In this document: piece after piece, positions 19,899-27,600 of the stretch | Numbering within the stretch: position 1 is the stretch's first letter | Layout: every line of letters begins with the position of its first letter | The notes under the pieces: model-generated | The model's database searches: none | Told to the model about the DNA's origin: nothing | What the model saw: only the letters and a program-made list of their open reading frames with translations | Made by a program: the position numbers and the translations under genes | Origin: an uncultured Prevotellaceae bacterium | GTDB taxonomy: Bacteria > Bacteroidota > Bacteroidia > Bacteroidales > Bacteroidaceae | Assembly (NCBI GenBank): GCA_900318305.1 | Contig: ONKB01000099.1 | Span: 1 to 52,399, forward strand | DNA length: 52,399 nt | Direction: 5' to 3'

Positions 19899-20927
19899 TT
19901 AGCTTCTTGCCAGAATGATGACGGCAACACCGATAATAAACGCTACAAACATGCCGAAAAGCAATGCCTTAACGATGCCTTGAGCACCCTTGAACTCTTT
20001 CCATATGAAGATGCCCCATAGGGCAGCAATCATAGGAGAACCCTGGCCAAGAGCATAGGATATGGCTGGACCGAGGTTGGCTTCTTTGCCAGAGCAAAGG
20101 TAGCTGAGCATGGTACCTAAGCCCCATACGCAACCGCCGAGTACACCTACGAGGTGAGTTCCGAAACTGCCCTTGAAATAATCGCTGTAGCTTACAGGTT
20201 CTCCGCTGACAGGTTTCTTCATGGCGATGGTTCCAAATACAAAGTTACTGAGGAATGCTCCTAAAGCACAAAGGAAGAATGCCGTGTAGGGTGTTCCCAT
20301 ACCTGGAGCTGGATTAGTGCAGCTTGTCAGGTCCATGGCATTGGCAACAAAGGGATAGAAGATACCCATCAGGAAACCTGAGATGACGGTAAATGTCAGG
20401 CCTTTCTTACTGATGCCCGTACCGGAATTCTTTGAGTTCTTGCCAGAAGCGACACCGTTGCAGATAACGGAGAGCAGTACTAGGGCCACGCCAATGGCTA
20501 AAATGAGCGCATTGCCAGTGGGAGCACCTTGTGAGAGGGCAAGACAGTAGTTCAGGACAACTCCTAATACAAGTGCGATACCCAAACCGATAGGCCATGC
20601 AATAGCCAGACCAGAGATGGAAACCGCTGCGGTGAGGAGTATGTTGGCTGCGTTGAAGATGACACCGCCGAGCAGTGCGCTGGCAATGCGGCTGCCTTCA
20701 AGTTGGCTGATATCCTCAAGGAAAGGTCTGCCGGCATCACCTGTACTGCCCAGTGTGAGACCCATCAGGAGAGAGAATAGGAGAATACCAACGCAGTAGT
20801 CCCAATAGAACAGTTCGTAGCGCCAGGATTTGCTGGCTAATTTCTGGGTGTTACCCCAACTACCCCAGCAAAGCATCGTAATGACGCAAAGTACAATCGC
20901 AAGGGTTCCGTTAGTTACAATAAACAT
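19899..20927 (-). CDS. DMT-superfamily sugar/nucleoside permease, ureide-permease-like
   Basis: The 342-residue protein has about ten hydrophobic segments. Its N-terminal CWGSWGNTQKLA and ELFYWDYCVG, with AWPIGLGIALVLGVVLNY in the middle, resemble the plant ureide permease family and its bacterial relatives within the drug/metabolite transporter superfamily. It follows the ribokinase gene by 44 bases on the same strand, so ribose or a ribose-containing nucleoside is the likely substrate; this is inference from context. It has no cleavable signal, as usual for such carriers. A terminator hairpin lies 15 bases after the stop. Confidence 0.8.
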   Translation of the reverse strand: MFIVTNGTLAIVLCVITMLCWGSWGNTQKLASKSWRYELFYWDYCVGILLFSLLMGLTLGSTGDAGRPFLEDISQLEGSRIASALLGGVIFNAANILLTAAVSISGLAIAWPIGLGIALVLGVVLNYCLALSQGAPTGNALILAIGVALVLLSVICNGVASGKNSKNSGTGISKKGLTFTVISGFLMGIFYPFVANAMDLTSCTNPAPGMGTPYTAFFLCALGAFLSNFVFGTIAMKKPVSGEPVSYSDYFKGSFGTHLVGVLGGCVWGLGTMLSYLCSGKEANLGPAISYALGQGSPMIAALWGIFIWKEFKGAQGIVKALLFGMFVAFIIGVAVIILARS

Positions 20928-20971
20928 AGTCTTTTAAGTTTTGAATTATTGAATGATTTTAATTGAGTTCG

Positions 20972-21892
20972 CTATAAGGTGCCGAAAACTTCATTGGCTG
21001 TCGGAACGGAGGGCTGGGCCCCGACACGGGTAACAGCGATGGAGGCGGCTTTGTTGCCCACCTTAATGGCTTCAGCAAGGGAATATCCCTTGGCAAGGGC
21101 GACACAGAGTCCGCCGCAGAAGGTGTCGCCGGCAGCTACCGTATCAACGGCTTTAACAGGGAAGGACGGCACAAGAAGCAGGCTGCCCTGCTCGTCAAGG
21201 GTATAGGCTCCGCGTTTGCCAACGGTGACGATGACAGTCTGAACACCCTGTGCTTGTATCTTGTGGATAACAGACAATGCACTGGCATCGTCGGTAATCT
21301 GCTCGCCTGCCATATAGGCAGCCTCGGTCTCGTTAGGGATGATGATGTCCACATTCTCCAATAGCTCTGCCGGAAGTGGCTCTTTGGGGAACGGTGCAGG
21401 GTTGAGGATAACTTTAACCCCGTTGGCATGGGCAATCTGAGCCGCATAGGTCAGCGATGGAACAGGTGTTTCCAGTTGCATCAGTAGGATGCCGGCCTCC
21501 TTGATGTCTTTCTCGGCCTCCTTGATGTCCTCCACGGATAGCATGGCATTGGCACCAGAGGCAACAATGATGGTGTTTTCACCATTCTTGTCTACAGGAA
21601 TCAGAGCGACACCTGACGAGGCTCCTTGGATAAGGCGCACATGGTCGGTATTCATACCTTCTTTCTTGAGCAATGCCAGCGACTGGTTGCCGAAGGCATC
21701 ATCACCGAGACAGCATACAAACGTGGCGTCACCGCCCAAACGGGCTACGGCAACAGCCTGATTGGCACCCTTGCCACCTTGGGCTGTCATGAAATTGTCA
21801 CCCATCAAAGTCTCTCCCGGAAGGGGGAAATGGTCAACGCGTACCACCATGTCGGTGTTACTGCTACCAACAATAACTATCTTGTTCTTCAT
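20972..21892 (-). CDS. rbsK: Ribokinase
   Basis: Ribokinase phosphorylates D-ribose to ribose-5-phosphate with ATP. The 306-residue PfkB-family protein has the first signature GGKGANQAVAVARLGGDA (about residues 39-56), the ribokinase-type NPAPFP block, and the second signature DTVAAGDTFCGGL with the catalytic Asp near residue 252. In that second signature the usual Gly-Ala-Gly-Asp reads Ala-Ala-Gly-Asp. It is the first gene of a two-gene operon with a permease. A palindrome overlaps its promoter, suggesting control by a local or distant repressor; no regulator gene is next to it. Confidence 0.92.
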   Translation of the reverse strand: MKNKIVIVGSSNTDMVVRVDHFPLPGETLMGDNFMTAQGGKGANQAVAVARLGGDATFVCCLGDDAFGNQSLALLKKEGMNTDHVRLIQGASSGVALIPVDKNGENTIIVASGANAMLSVEDIKEAEKDIKEAGILLMQLETPVPSLTYAAQIAHANGVKVILNPAPFPKEPLPAELLENVDIIIPNETEAAYMAGEQITDDASALSVIHKIQAQGVQTVIVTVGKRGAYTLDEQGSLLLVPSFPVKAVDTVAAGDTFCGGLCVALAKGYSLAEAIKVGNKAASIAVTRVGAQPSVPTANEVFGTL

Positions 21893-21927
21893 AAATTAAA
21901 GTAATTCTGCGTGGTTGATAAGTTTTA

Positions 21928-21957
21928 ACAAAATTAATTAAAATTTTGTATGACAAG
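21928..21957 (-). promoter_or_regulatory. Promoter and palindromic operator candidate of the ribokinase operon
   Basis: On the minus strand TAATTTTG (21929-21936) fits the -7 element, with a CTTG box 17 bases upstream. A perfect inverted repeat ACAAAATT-AATTAA-AATTTTGT (21928-21949) covers the -7 and spacer. The AT-richness lowers its weight. Confidence 0.5.
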
Positions 21958-22001
21958 GCTTTTTTGATTATTTTTTTAGTGGTAGGGGTATAGACTGGCG
22001 A

Positions 22002-22586
22002 TTACTTGAGGCGCTTTTCTATAATCTCCCAGTCAATAATCTTCCACAATGCGGCGAGGTGGTCGGCGCGGCGGTTCTGGTAATCCAGATAGTAGGCATG
22101 TTCCCATACGTCAAAGGTCAGCAGGGGAGTGAGGCCTTTCTGCAGGGGGTTGGCGGCATTAGGTTCCTGAGTGATAATCAGTTTCCCATCAGGGCCGGCA
22201 GAGAGCCATACCCATCCGCTGCCGAAAAGGGTGGTGCCTTTTTTCAGGAACTCTTCCTGGAAAGCCTCAAAGGAGCCGAAGTCACGTGTGATGGCTTTTC
22301 CTGTCTGCCCGGTCGGTGCGGTTGCCATAGGGCTTCCTGAGAACTGGGCAAAATAGAGGTTGTGGTTCAATATCTGTCCGGCATTGTTCAATATGCCGCC
22401 TTGGGCCTTGCAAACGATTTCTTCAAGGGAGGCATCCTCTAATCCACTTCCCGGTAGCAGTGCATTCAGGTTATTGACATAGGTGTTCAGATGCTTCCCA
22501 TGGTGAAAACCAAGGGTCTGTGCGCTGATAAAAGGTTCAAGTGCCTCTATGGCATAGGGTAGCTCCATTAGTTCGTGTTTTTTCAT
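22002..22586 (-). CDS. sodB: Superoxide dismutase, iron type or cambialistic
   Basis: The enzyme converts superoxide to hydrogen peroxide and oxygen in the cytoplasm. The 194-residue product has metal ligands His28 (GFHHGKH), His75 (QILNHNLYF), Asp159 and His163 (DVWEHAYYLDY), with the gateway Tyr at 36. Gln71, four residues before the second ligand, occupies the iron-type position. Bacteroidales enzymes of this class often work with either Fe or Mn. The start at 22586 gives six extra residues before MELPY, so the second ATG is a possible start. It is monocistronic, with a promoter about 32 bases upstream. Confidence 0.95.
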   Translation of the reverse strand: MKKHELMELPYAIEALEPFISAQTLGFHHGKHLNTYVNNLNALLPGSGLEDASLEEIVCKAQGGILNNAGQILNHNLYFAQFSGSPMATAPTGQTGKAITRDFGSFEAFQEEFLKKGTTLFGSGWVWLSAGPDGKLIITQEPNAANPLQKGLTPLLTFDVWEHAYYLDYQNRRADHLAALWKIIDWEIIEKRLK

Positions 22587-22617
22587 AATGAAATATGTTT
22601 AATTGATTTGTATGTCG

Positions 22618-22625
22618 CAAAAATA
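22618..22625 (-). promoter_or_regulatory. -7 element of the superoxide dismutase promoter
   Basis: TATTTTTG on the minus strand fits TAnnTTTG and lies 32 bases before the ATG. No clear TTTG-like -33 box is seen at the right distance. Confidence 0.45.
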
Positions 22626-22695
22626 CGAAAAATAATATTGAAAGCCCTAATTGACCATGTTTTATTTGGATGAGCTGTTTTTGTTGCTCATCTCT

Positions 22696-22737
22696 TTCGG
22701 AAGAGTGACCAGCCTCATCCCTGGTCACTCTCCCGAA
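22696..22737. other. Strong hairpin without an assigned gene
   Basis: A stem of 11 bp plus 5 bp, interrupted by one A-C mismatch (22696-22712 with 22721-22737), has loop CCTCATCC. On the + strand a run of seven T follows only 8 bases later (22746-22752). It lies upstream of the superoxide dismutase promoter and before the tRNA-Asn promoter, so it is not the terminator of a recognised gene. Confidence 0.6.
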
Positions 22738-22781
22738 GTTTGATATTTTTTTATCCAAAAAATTTTTTTCTTGGCAAAGCT

Positions 22782-22812
22782 ATTGCCAATTTCAAAATTA
22801 TAGGTACTTTTG
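22782..22812 (+). promoter_or_regulatory. Promoter of tRNA-Asn
   Basis: ATTG (22782-22785), a 19-base spacer and TACTTTTG (22805-22812) match the Bacteroidetes consensus well. The expected start is near 22819, about 15 bases before the tRNA. Confidence 0.75.
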
Positions 22813-22833
22813 CACCGCTAAACAAAATAGCTT

Positions 22834-22907
22834 GCTTCAGTAGCTCAGTTGGTTAGAGCACCTGACTGTTAATCAGGGGGTCGTTGGTTCAAGCCCATCC
22901 TGAAGCG
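22834..22907 (+). tRNA. tRNA-Asn (anticodon GTT)
   Basis: The acceptor stem GCTTCAG/CTGAAGC is perfect, the D-arm is GCTC/GAGC, and the anticodon stem CCTGA/TCAGG carries loop CTGTTAA with anticodon GTT. The T-arm GTTGG/CCATC has one T-T mismatch. The discriminator is G and CCA is not encoded. Confidence 0.95.
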
Positions 22908-22920
22908 CAATAAGAACTCA

Positions 22921-22953
22921 GGAGTTACGAGAAATCGTAACTCCTTTTCTTTT
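22921..22953 (+). terminator. Terminator of tRNA-Asn
   Basis: A perfect 10-bp stem GGAGTTACGA/TCGTAACTCC with a GAAA tetraloop is followed by TTTTCTTTT. Confidence 0.92.
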
Positions 22954-23293
22954 CAGACTGAGCAGATGAGATTATACGTCCCTCAAACAGGTCATTTATC
23001 GTAAGGTAGATGACCTGTTCACTGGTTACGTTATCTCCGAGTATGTGATTTCCGGTTTCTTGATAATATGAGGCGTAATGGCTGGTAGGTTGGGCGGACC
23101 CAGAAGGAAAAATTATCCTCTGTAAAAAGAGTTTTTCCAGATATCATGCCTAACTTTGTCAAGTCGTTTCTGATTTTCCTGTCTTGTTTTGCAGCACAGG
23201 GAAGGGAGAAATCTGATGCGGCAAATTCTGGAGGCTTTTTGTCTTCCGGGAACAAAGAATCAACTAACTTCATGTGCTGCGGAATAAGGCTGT
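22954..23293. other. 340-base intergenic region upstream of the GH20-like gene
   Basis: No gene is supported here. It holds a perfect 10-bp inverted repeat AACAGGTCAT/ATGACCTGTT (22986-22995 with 23010-23019) whose interior can form three more pairs closed by a GTAA loop, but no T-tract follows. An imperfect hairpin lies at about 23105-23139. A possible -7 element TAACTTTG lies at 23151-23158. The open frame at 23146-23394 is not convincing: it overlaps the next gene in another frame. Confidence 0.5.
23151..23158 (+). promoter_or_regulatory. Possible -7 element for the GH20-like gene
   Basis: TAACTTTG fits TAnnTTTG, but no good -33 box is seen and the leader would be about 130 bases. The call is weak. 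Confidence 0.3.
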
Positions 23294-24457
23294 ATGATGA
23301 TTTTCAGGGATGGAATAAACAGGAGAGAGTTTTTGGGCCAGTCTGCCACAGGTTTGGCTATGCTGGGACTGGGTGCCACTTGTTTAGAAGGTAAAGGGAA
23401 ACGTGTTTCAAAGACAGTGTCGCAAACTGCTGTGGCTGAAATAGGTAATATCCGGTCCATATTGCTGCATCTGGGCAGCAATATGTGGTGTGACTTCCCT
23501 ACAAGTCTTATGGGATCTCTTACGGGAGGTGGCACACAATATCTGAGCCGTAAACCAGAAACCAGAATTGTATGGGAGGACAAAGAGTGGCGTGAGATAA
23601 CTGATCATATAGCCAAAGCGGGCATGAATATGCTGGTGATAGACATCGGTGAGGGACTTTATTTCCCCAGTCATCCTGAACTTGCCATAGAAGGAACTTG
23701 GAGTGTGGAGAAAATGCAGGCGGAAATAAAACGGCTCAACCAGTTGGGTCTTGAAGTAGTACCCAAACTGAATTTCTCTACTACTCATAACAGTTGGATG
23801 GGAGACTACTCCCATATGGTGTCATCAAAGCCATATTATCGTATGTGTGAGGATGTTATTGGTGATGTGATGGAGATTTTCGGACATCCGCGTTTCTTCC
23901 ACATAGGTTTTGATGAGGAGACGGCTGCTTTTCAGGATCCTCGTTTTGGGTATGTATGTGTAAGGAAGGGCGAATACTGGTGGACAGATTTTCTTCATAT
24001 CGTCAACACGGTAGAGAAGCACGGGGCACGTCCTTGGATGTGGAGCGACTATGCCTGGGCAAGCGAGGACTTTATTGATCGTTGTCCCAAAAGTGTAGTG
24101 CAGCAAAACTGGTTTTATGATGAAGCCAACGGAGGATTTGACCTTGAGACCAACACCACGGATGACATCAGGATTCTGCGTACATTTCTGGCTCTTGACA
24201 AAGCTGGGTTTGACCAGATACCATGCGGTACCAATTGGGCTGGATGGGCTCGGAAGCAGGCTGGTATCGGTGCTGATGACGTGATGGGAAAGTTGGTGGC
24301 CTTTAGTCGCGAACATATTTCCAAAGAGCATCTTTGGGGATTCATGATGGCCACATGGGAAGTCTATGTATGGAAACATCTGAAAAACCGCGCAGAATAT
24401 TTACAGAAAATCCATCATGGTGTGGACCTGTTGGCTGATGCCTGTAAGGCCGACTGA
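23294..24457 (+). CDS. GH20-like (beta-N-acetylhexosaminidase superfamily) protein with a twin-arginine signal
   Basis: The 387-residue protein begins with a signal containing NRREFLGQSATGLAMLGLG, a twin-arginine type sequence, so export of a folded protein is possible. The rest reads as a TIM barrel: AGMNMLVIDIGEG, LGLEVVPKLNFS and FFHIGFDEET. The last matches the GH20 motif H-x-G-G-D-E with Phe in place of the second Gly and with the catalytic Asp-Glu pair kept. Later WMWSDYAWA and GTNWAGW are typical of substrate-binding loops near barrel ends. It is shorter than usual GH20 enzymes and lacks their N-terminal domain. Either of two adjacent ATG codons (23294 or 23297) may start it. The substrate is unknown. 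Confidence 0.75.
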   Translation: MMIFRDGINRREFLGQSATGLAMLGLGATCLEGKGKRVSKTVSQTAVAEIGNIRSILLHLGSNMWCDFPTSLMGSLTGGGTQYLSRKPETRIVWEDKEWREITDHIAKAGMNMLVIDIGEGLYFPSHPELAIEGTWSVEKMQAEIKRLNQLGLEVVPKLNFSTTHNSWMGDYSHMVSSKPYYRMCEDVIGDVMEIFGHPRFFHIGFDEETAAFQDPRFGYVCVRKGEYWWTDFLHIVNTVEKHGARPWMWSDYAWASEDFIDRCPKSVVQQNWFYDEANGGFDLETNTTDDIRILRTFLALDKAGFDQIPCGTNWAGWARKQAGIGADDVMGKLVAFSREHISKEHLWGFMMATWEVYVWKHLKNRAEYLQKIHHGVDLLADACKAD

Positions 24458-24458
24458 G

Positions 24459-24498
24459 CCAATAGGGGCAAATAGGCCCACTAAGTCATCTGGGCCTG
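24459..24498. repeat. AATAGG/GGCCCA-type intergenic repeat, copy 1
   Basis: Immediately after the stop at 24457 come units such as CCAATAGGGGC, AAATAGGCCCACT and TGGGCC. The words recur at 51598-51680, also just after a stop codon. The function is unknown. Confidence 0.4.
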
Positions 24499-24577
24499 CA
24501 ATGCTCTCTAAGCCTATATTGGTATAGTTGGCAATAAAAACTGTACTTTTTCTGTTGGTTTCAGATGATGTTATTAA

Positions 24578-24618
24578 AATCAGTGCCCGTATCACATGGA
24601 AGGATACGGGCACTGATT
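24578..24618. terminator. Bidirectional terminator between convergent genes
   Basis: A perfect 16-bp stem AATCAGTGCCCGTATC/GATACGGGCACTGATT (24578-24593 with 24603-24618) has a 9-base loop. On the minus strand it is followed by TTTAATAA-type sequence. It ends the minus-strand surface operon and probably the GH20-like gene. Confidence 0.88.
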
Positions 24619-24638
24619 CTTATCAACCTAAGGGATGT

Positions 24639-27600
24639 TTATTTCACGACAATCTTACGACCATTTATGATATAAATACCAGGTTGCAGCCTGCCCTGAC
24701 GGCGCAGTGTGCTGATGTCGGCATTCTTTTGTACCAGCGTACCTGTAATGGTGTAGATGTCGCCAGTTTCCTTTACGGGACGCAATTGCAAGTTGGCGCC
24801 GGTAATAACACCATCAATGGCGATATCCAGTGCCTGTTCCGTATTGCCAGGAATATGGAAATAAGCCCTGTAGCGTCCACTTGGAACCTCAGCGCCAATG
24901 CCAATGAATTCCAGAACATTGGTGGAGAGGACAAAATAGTCGTCGTCGGTAGGTATGTCACGGTTGACGTATGTGCCAATCATTTCCACCCCACCTTTTA
25001 TTTCAGTCATCTCCTCTGTTGTCGGAATGATAGACGTTTCGTTGATGTTGTAGGTGGAGAGGAAGGAGGTACTGTCGCTTACATCCGCATTGTTGTTCAC
25101 TTTACCTGGCATGATGAGGTAAGGAACGTTAGCCTCAATGGAAGTAACGGTAGCGAACTGTACGACGCTCCCATCAATGCCGTCAAGGCGTGCCACATGG
25201 GTACCCTCACCAAACGCACTGCTGGGATCAGCGATATCAAACGGAACGCAGAGCGTATTCCACAGACTCTTTTCAAACGTACGTTGCAGACGCACATTGG
25301 CCTGGCTGATGGCTGTCGGAGTATAGTCGATGCTCTCACGGAGCAGGACGTTTTCTGGTCCGTTTTTCTTGAAGACAGCCGTGATGGTGGTGGCCTTCGT
25401 TACGGTGTAATTAAAGTCAGCATTGGCCGAGAGGGTAGTCTCACCGTCACGATAGCCTACGAAACTGTATCCCTCTGAAGGTGTCGCCTGGAGGTTTAGT
25501 ATGGTTCCATAGTCATGGATGGCAGATGCGGTGTTTACAGAACCTTGTGTCTCGTCATATTCGATATTGACAGTAAATTTCTGTGGTCTGAATACAGCAC
25601 GCATGTTGTAGGCCTTGTTCATGGGAACGACAACAGGATTCTCCGTGCTGTAGCGGCCTATCTGGTTCTCCTCTATTTGCTGTTCTGGAGTTTCTCCCTT
25701 CATCCTGCGTGAGGAAGCTATAGTCTCAATAGCTTCGTCAACGGTACCCCAGTAGTCAAATGTGTAACCTTCTTTTGGTGTCGCTGTCATAGTGACGCTG
25801 GAGCCGTATGTGGTTTCTCCATTGGTGATACCGTTGTTGCTGGTTGTGACGTTACCAGCCTGAATGTTCGGCCAAGGTTCTACATTGTATTGTACAAGTC
25901 CGCCCTTGAACAGCATCCAGCCTACCTGCTTGCCGTCCATGCCGGTGAAGCCCTCGTTGTCGTTAACATCGACTGTGTTCACCAATAAAGTATAGTAGCC
26001 GTTGCGGTCCACATCGTTCATCTTCACGGTGAAGACGCTGTCGTTGTCGTCAGCCTTGGTGATGAGAATGTCGGAAGTCTGTTTTTCGCCCTCATAGCGC
26101 AATACCATGTCGCTGCGGGTAAAGGACTCGGGCTTGACTGGCTTGTTGAAGCTTACCGTCAATTCGTCAATCACGTCGGTAGCGATGGCATCACCCTGCG
26201 GAACAGTCTTGATGCTCTTCACCTCAAGGCGGTTGAGCGGTGCAGGCTCAAACTCTACGGAGAAAGAGTAAGACTTACCCATTCCTTTCTGGAAGGCAAT
26301 CAGTACATGTACCTTGTTGTCGCGGATGGGGTCGCCTCCGTCACGCATAGTGTACTGCGTCTGCCATATCTGGTTATTTTCCAGTATGGGCTTATCGGCC
26401 CGTACCGACTTGATGCCTCCGCCTCCCATGGTCGGGTCGGCAAAGGAGGTGTAGAGGAAGTTGAAGCCTTCCTGCATGTTGGTATCATCAACCTCAATGG
26501 TTACATCGTAGGTATAGCCGCTTCTGTATTTCAGCGTGGTCTTGTCTGTGAATGAGAAGATAGGCAGGGTAGTGCCGTCGCTCAGATACATGCGGTCGGG
26601 CTCGTCAACAGGATTGATACCCAGATTGTCGTTTACCGCCCAGCCGTGAAGGTCTTGGGTCTGAGCCAGATGATAACCCATTAATGATCCCATAGGCAGT
26701 TTGACGCTGTGAATCAACTCATGGATGGTTACCTGGTCAAGCAGTGACAGGTCGGGGTTACCATAGGAAGTAACGTGGTTCACAGAGATGTCATACTTGT
26801 TGAAGTGTCCCAGCAACGAGGCAGTGAGATCCCATTGTGCATAGGCTGATCCGCCGGCAGGAATGTCTCCGAATGTCGTGGCAATGGTAGAATCGAGAGC
26901 CACTACGGTATTGCCACCGTTCAGGCGAGAGGAGATGATGTTGAAGTCAATGAACAACCCCTTCTCGTTGTCGATAATCTTCGGCTGCTTGGTAAACATT
27001 CGGATGTTTGTAGCATCACCCTTGCCCTTGTTGTGGAGGAGTACGGCGAACTCAGCAGGAACCATCGGCTCAACGACATCCTTGGTCAGCGGATTGTCGC
27101 CATAGACATCGCGCTGCATGAAGTAGGTGAGGTCAAGGTCAGGCGAGGGCTTAACCTGCAGTGATACAGGCAAGAGTGAACGTACCTGTGTCACGCCGCT
27201 GCCGTCGTTGAAATAGAGCGTACCGCCGAAACTCCATGTGGTGAGTGCGTCAGGAGCGGCATATTTGGTCGGGATAAACAGCACGGTGGCTATACCCTTG
27301 GCCTTAGGACCGAGTGTCCACGGACCATCAACATTGCCCTCAAAGCCTTCTATGCTCTCGAAGTTAATCTGGAACTCATGGCTTGTGGCTTCTTTGCCCA
27401 AAAGGTCCTTGACAAGCAGCGACAGTTCGATGCCTGTAAGGTCTGTGCTGAGACCATTCTCCACTGTCAGTGTGCCGCGGAAGGCCTGACGTGTCATGAC
27501 AAGTTTCTGATCAATCTCCAGTTTCACGCTGGCGCAGGTATTCTTGCCCATGTTCTCATACATATCCAAGAGATCCTTCTGGGCACTTTCATAAAGTTCT

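Noticed and set aside
23146-23394. 82-codon + strand frame with a hydrophobic start
   Set aside because: It overlaps the start of the GH20-like gene in another frame, and the sequence after the first 20 residues looks random.
24528-25478. 316-codon + strand frame opposite the 2,761-aa gene
   Set aside because: It runs through the bidirectional terminator and opposite conserved InlB-like and tail domains; the product resembles no family.
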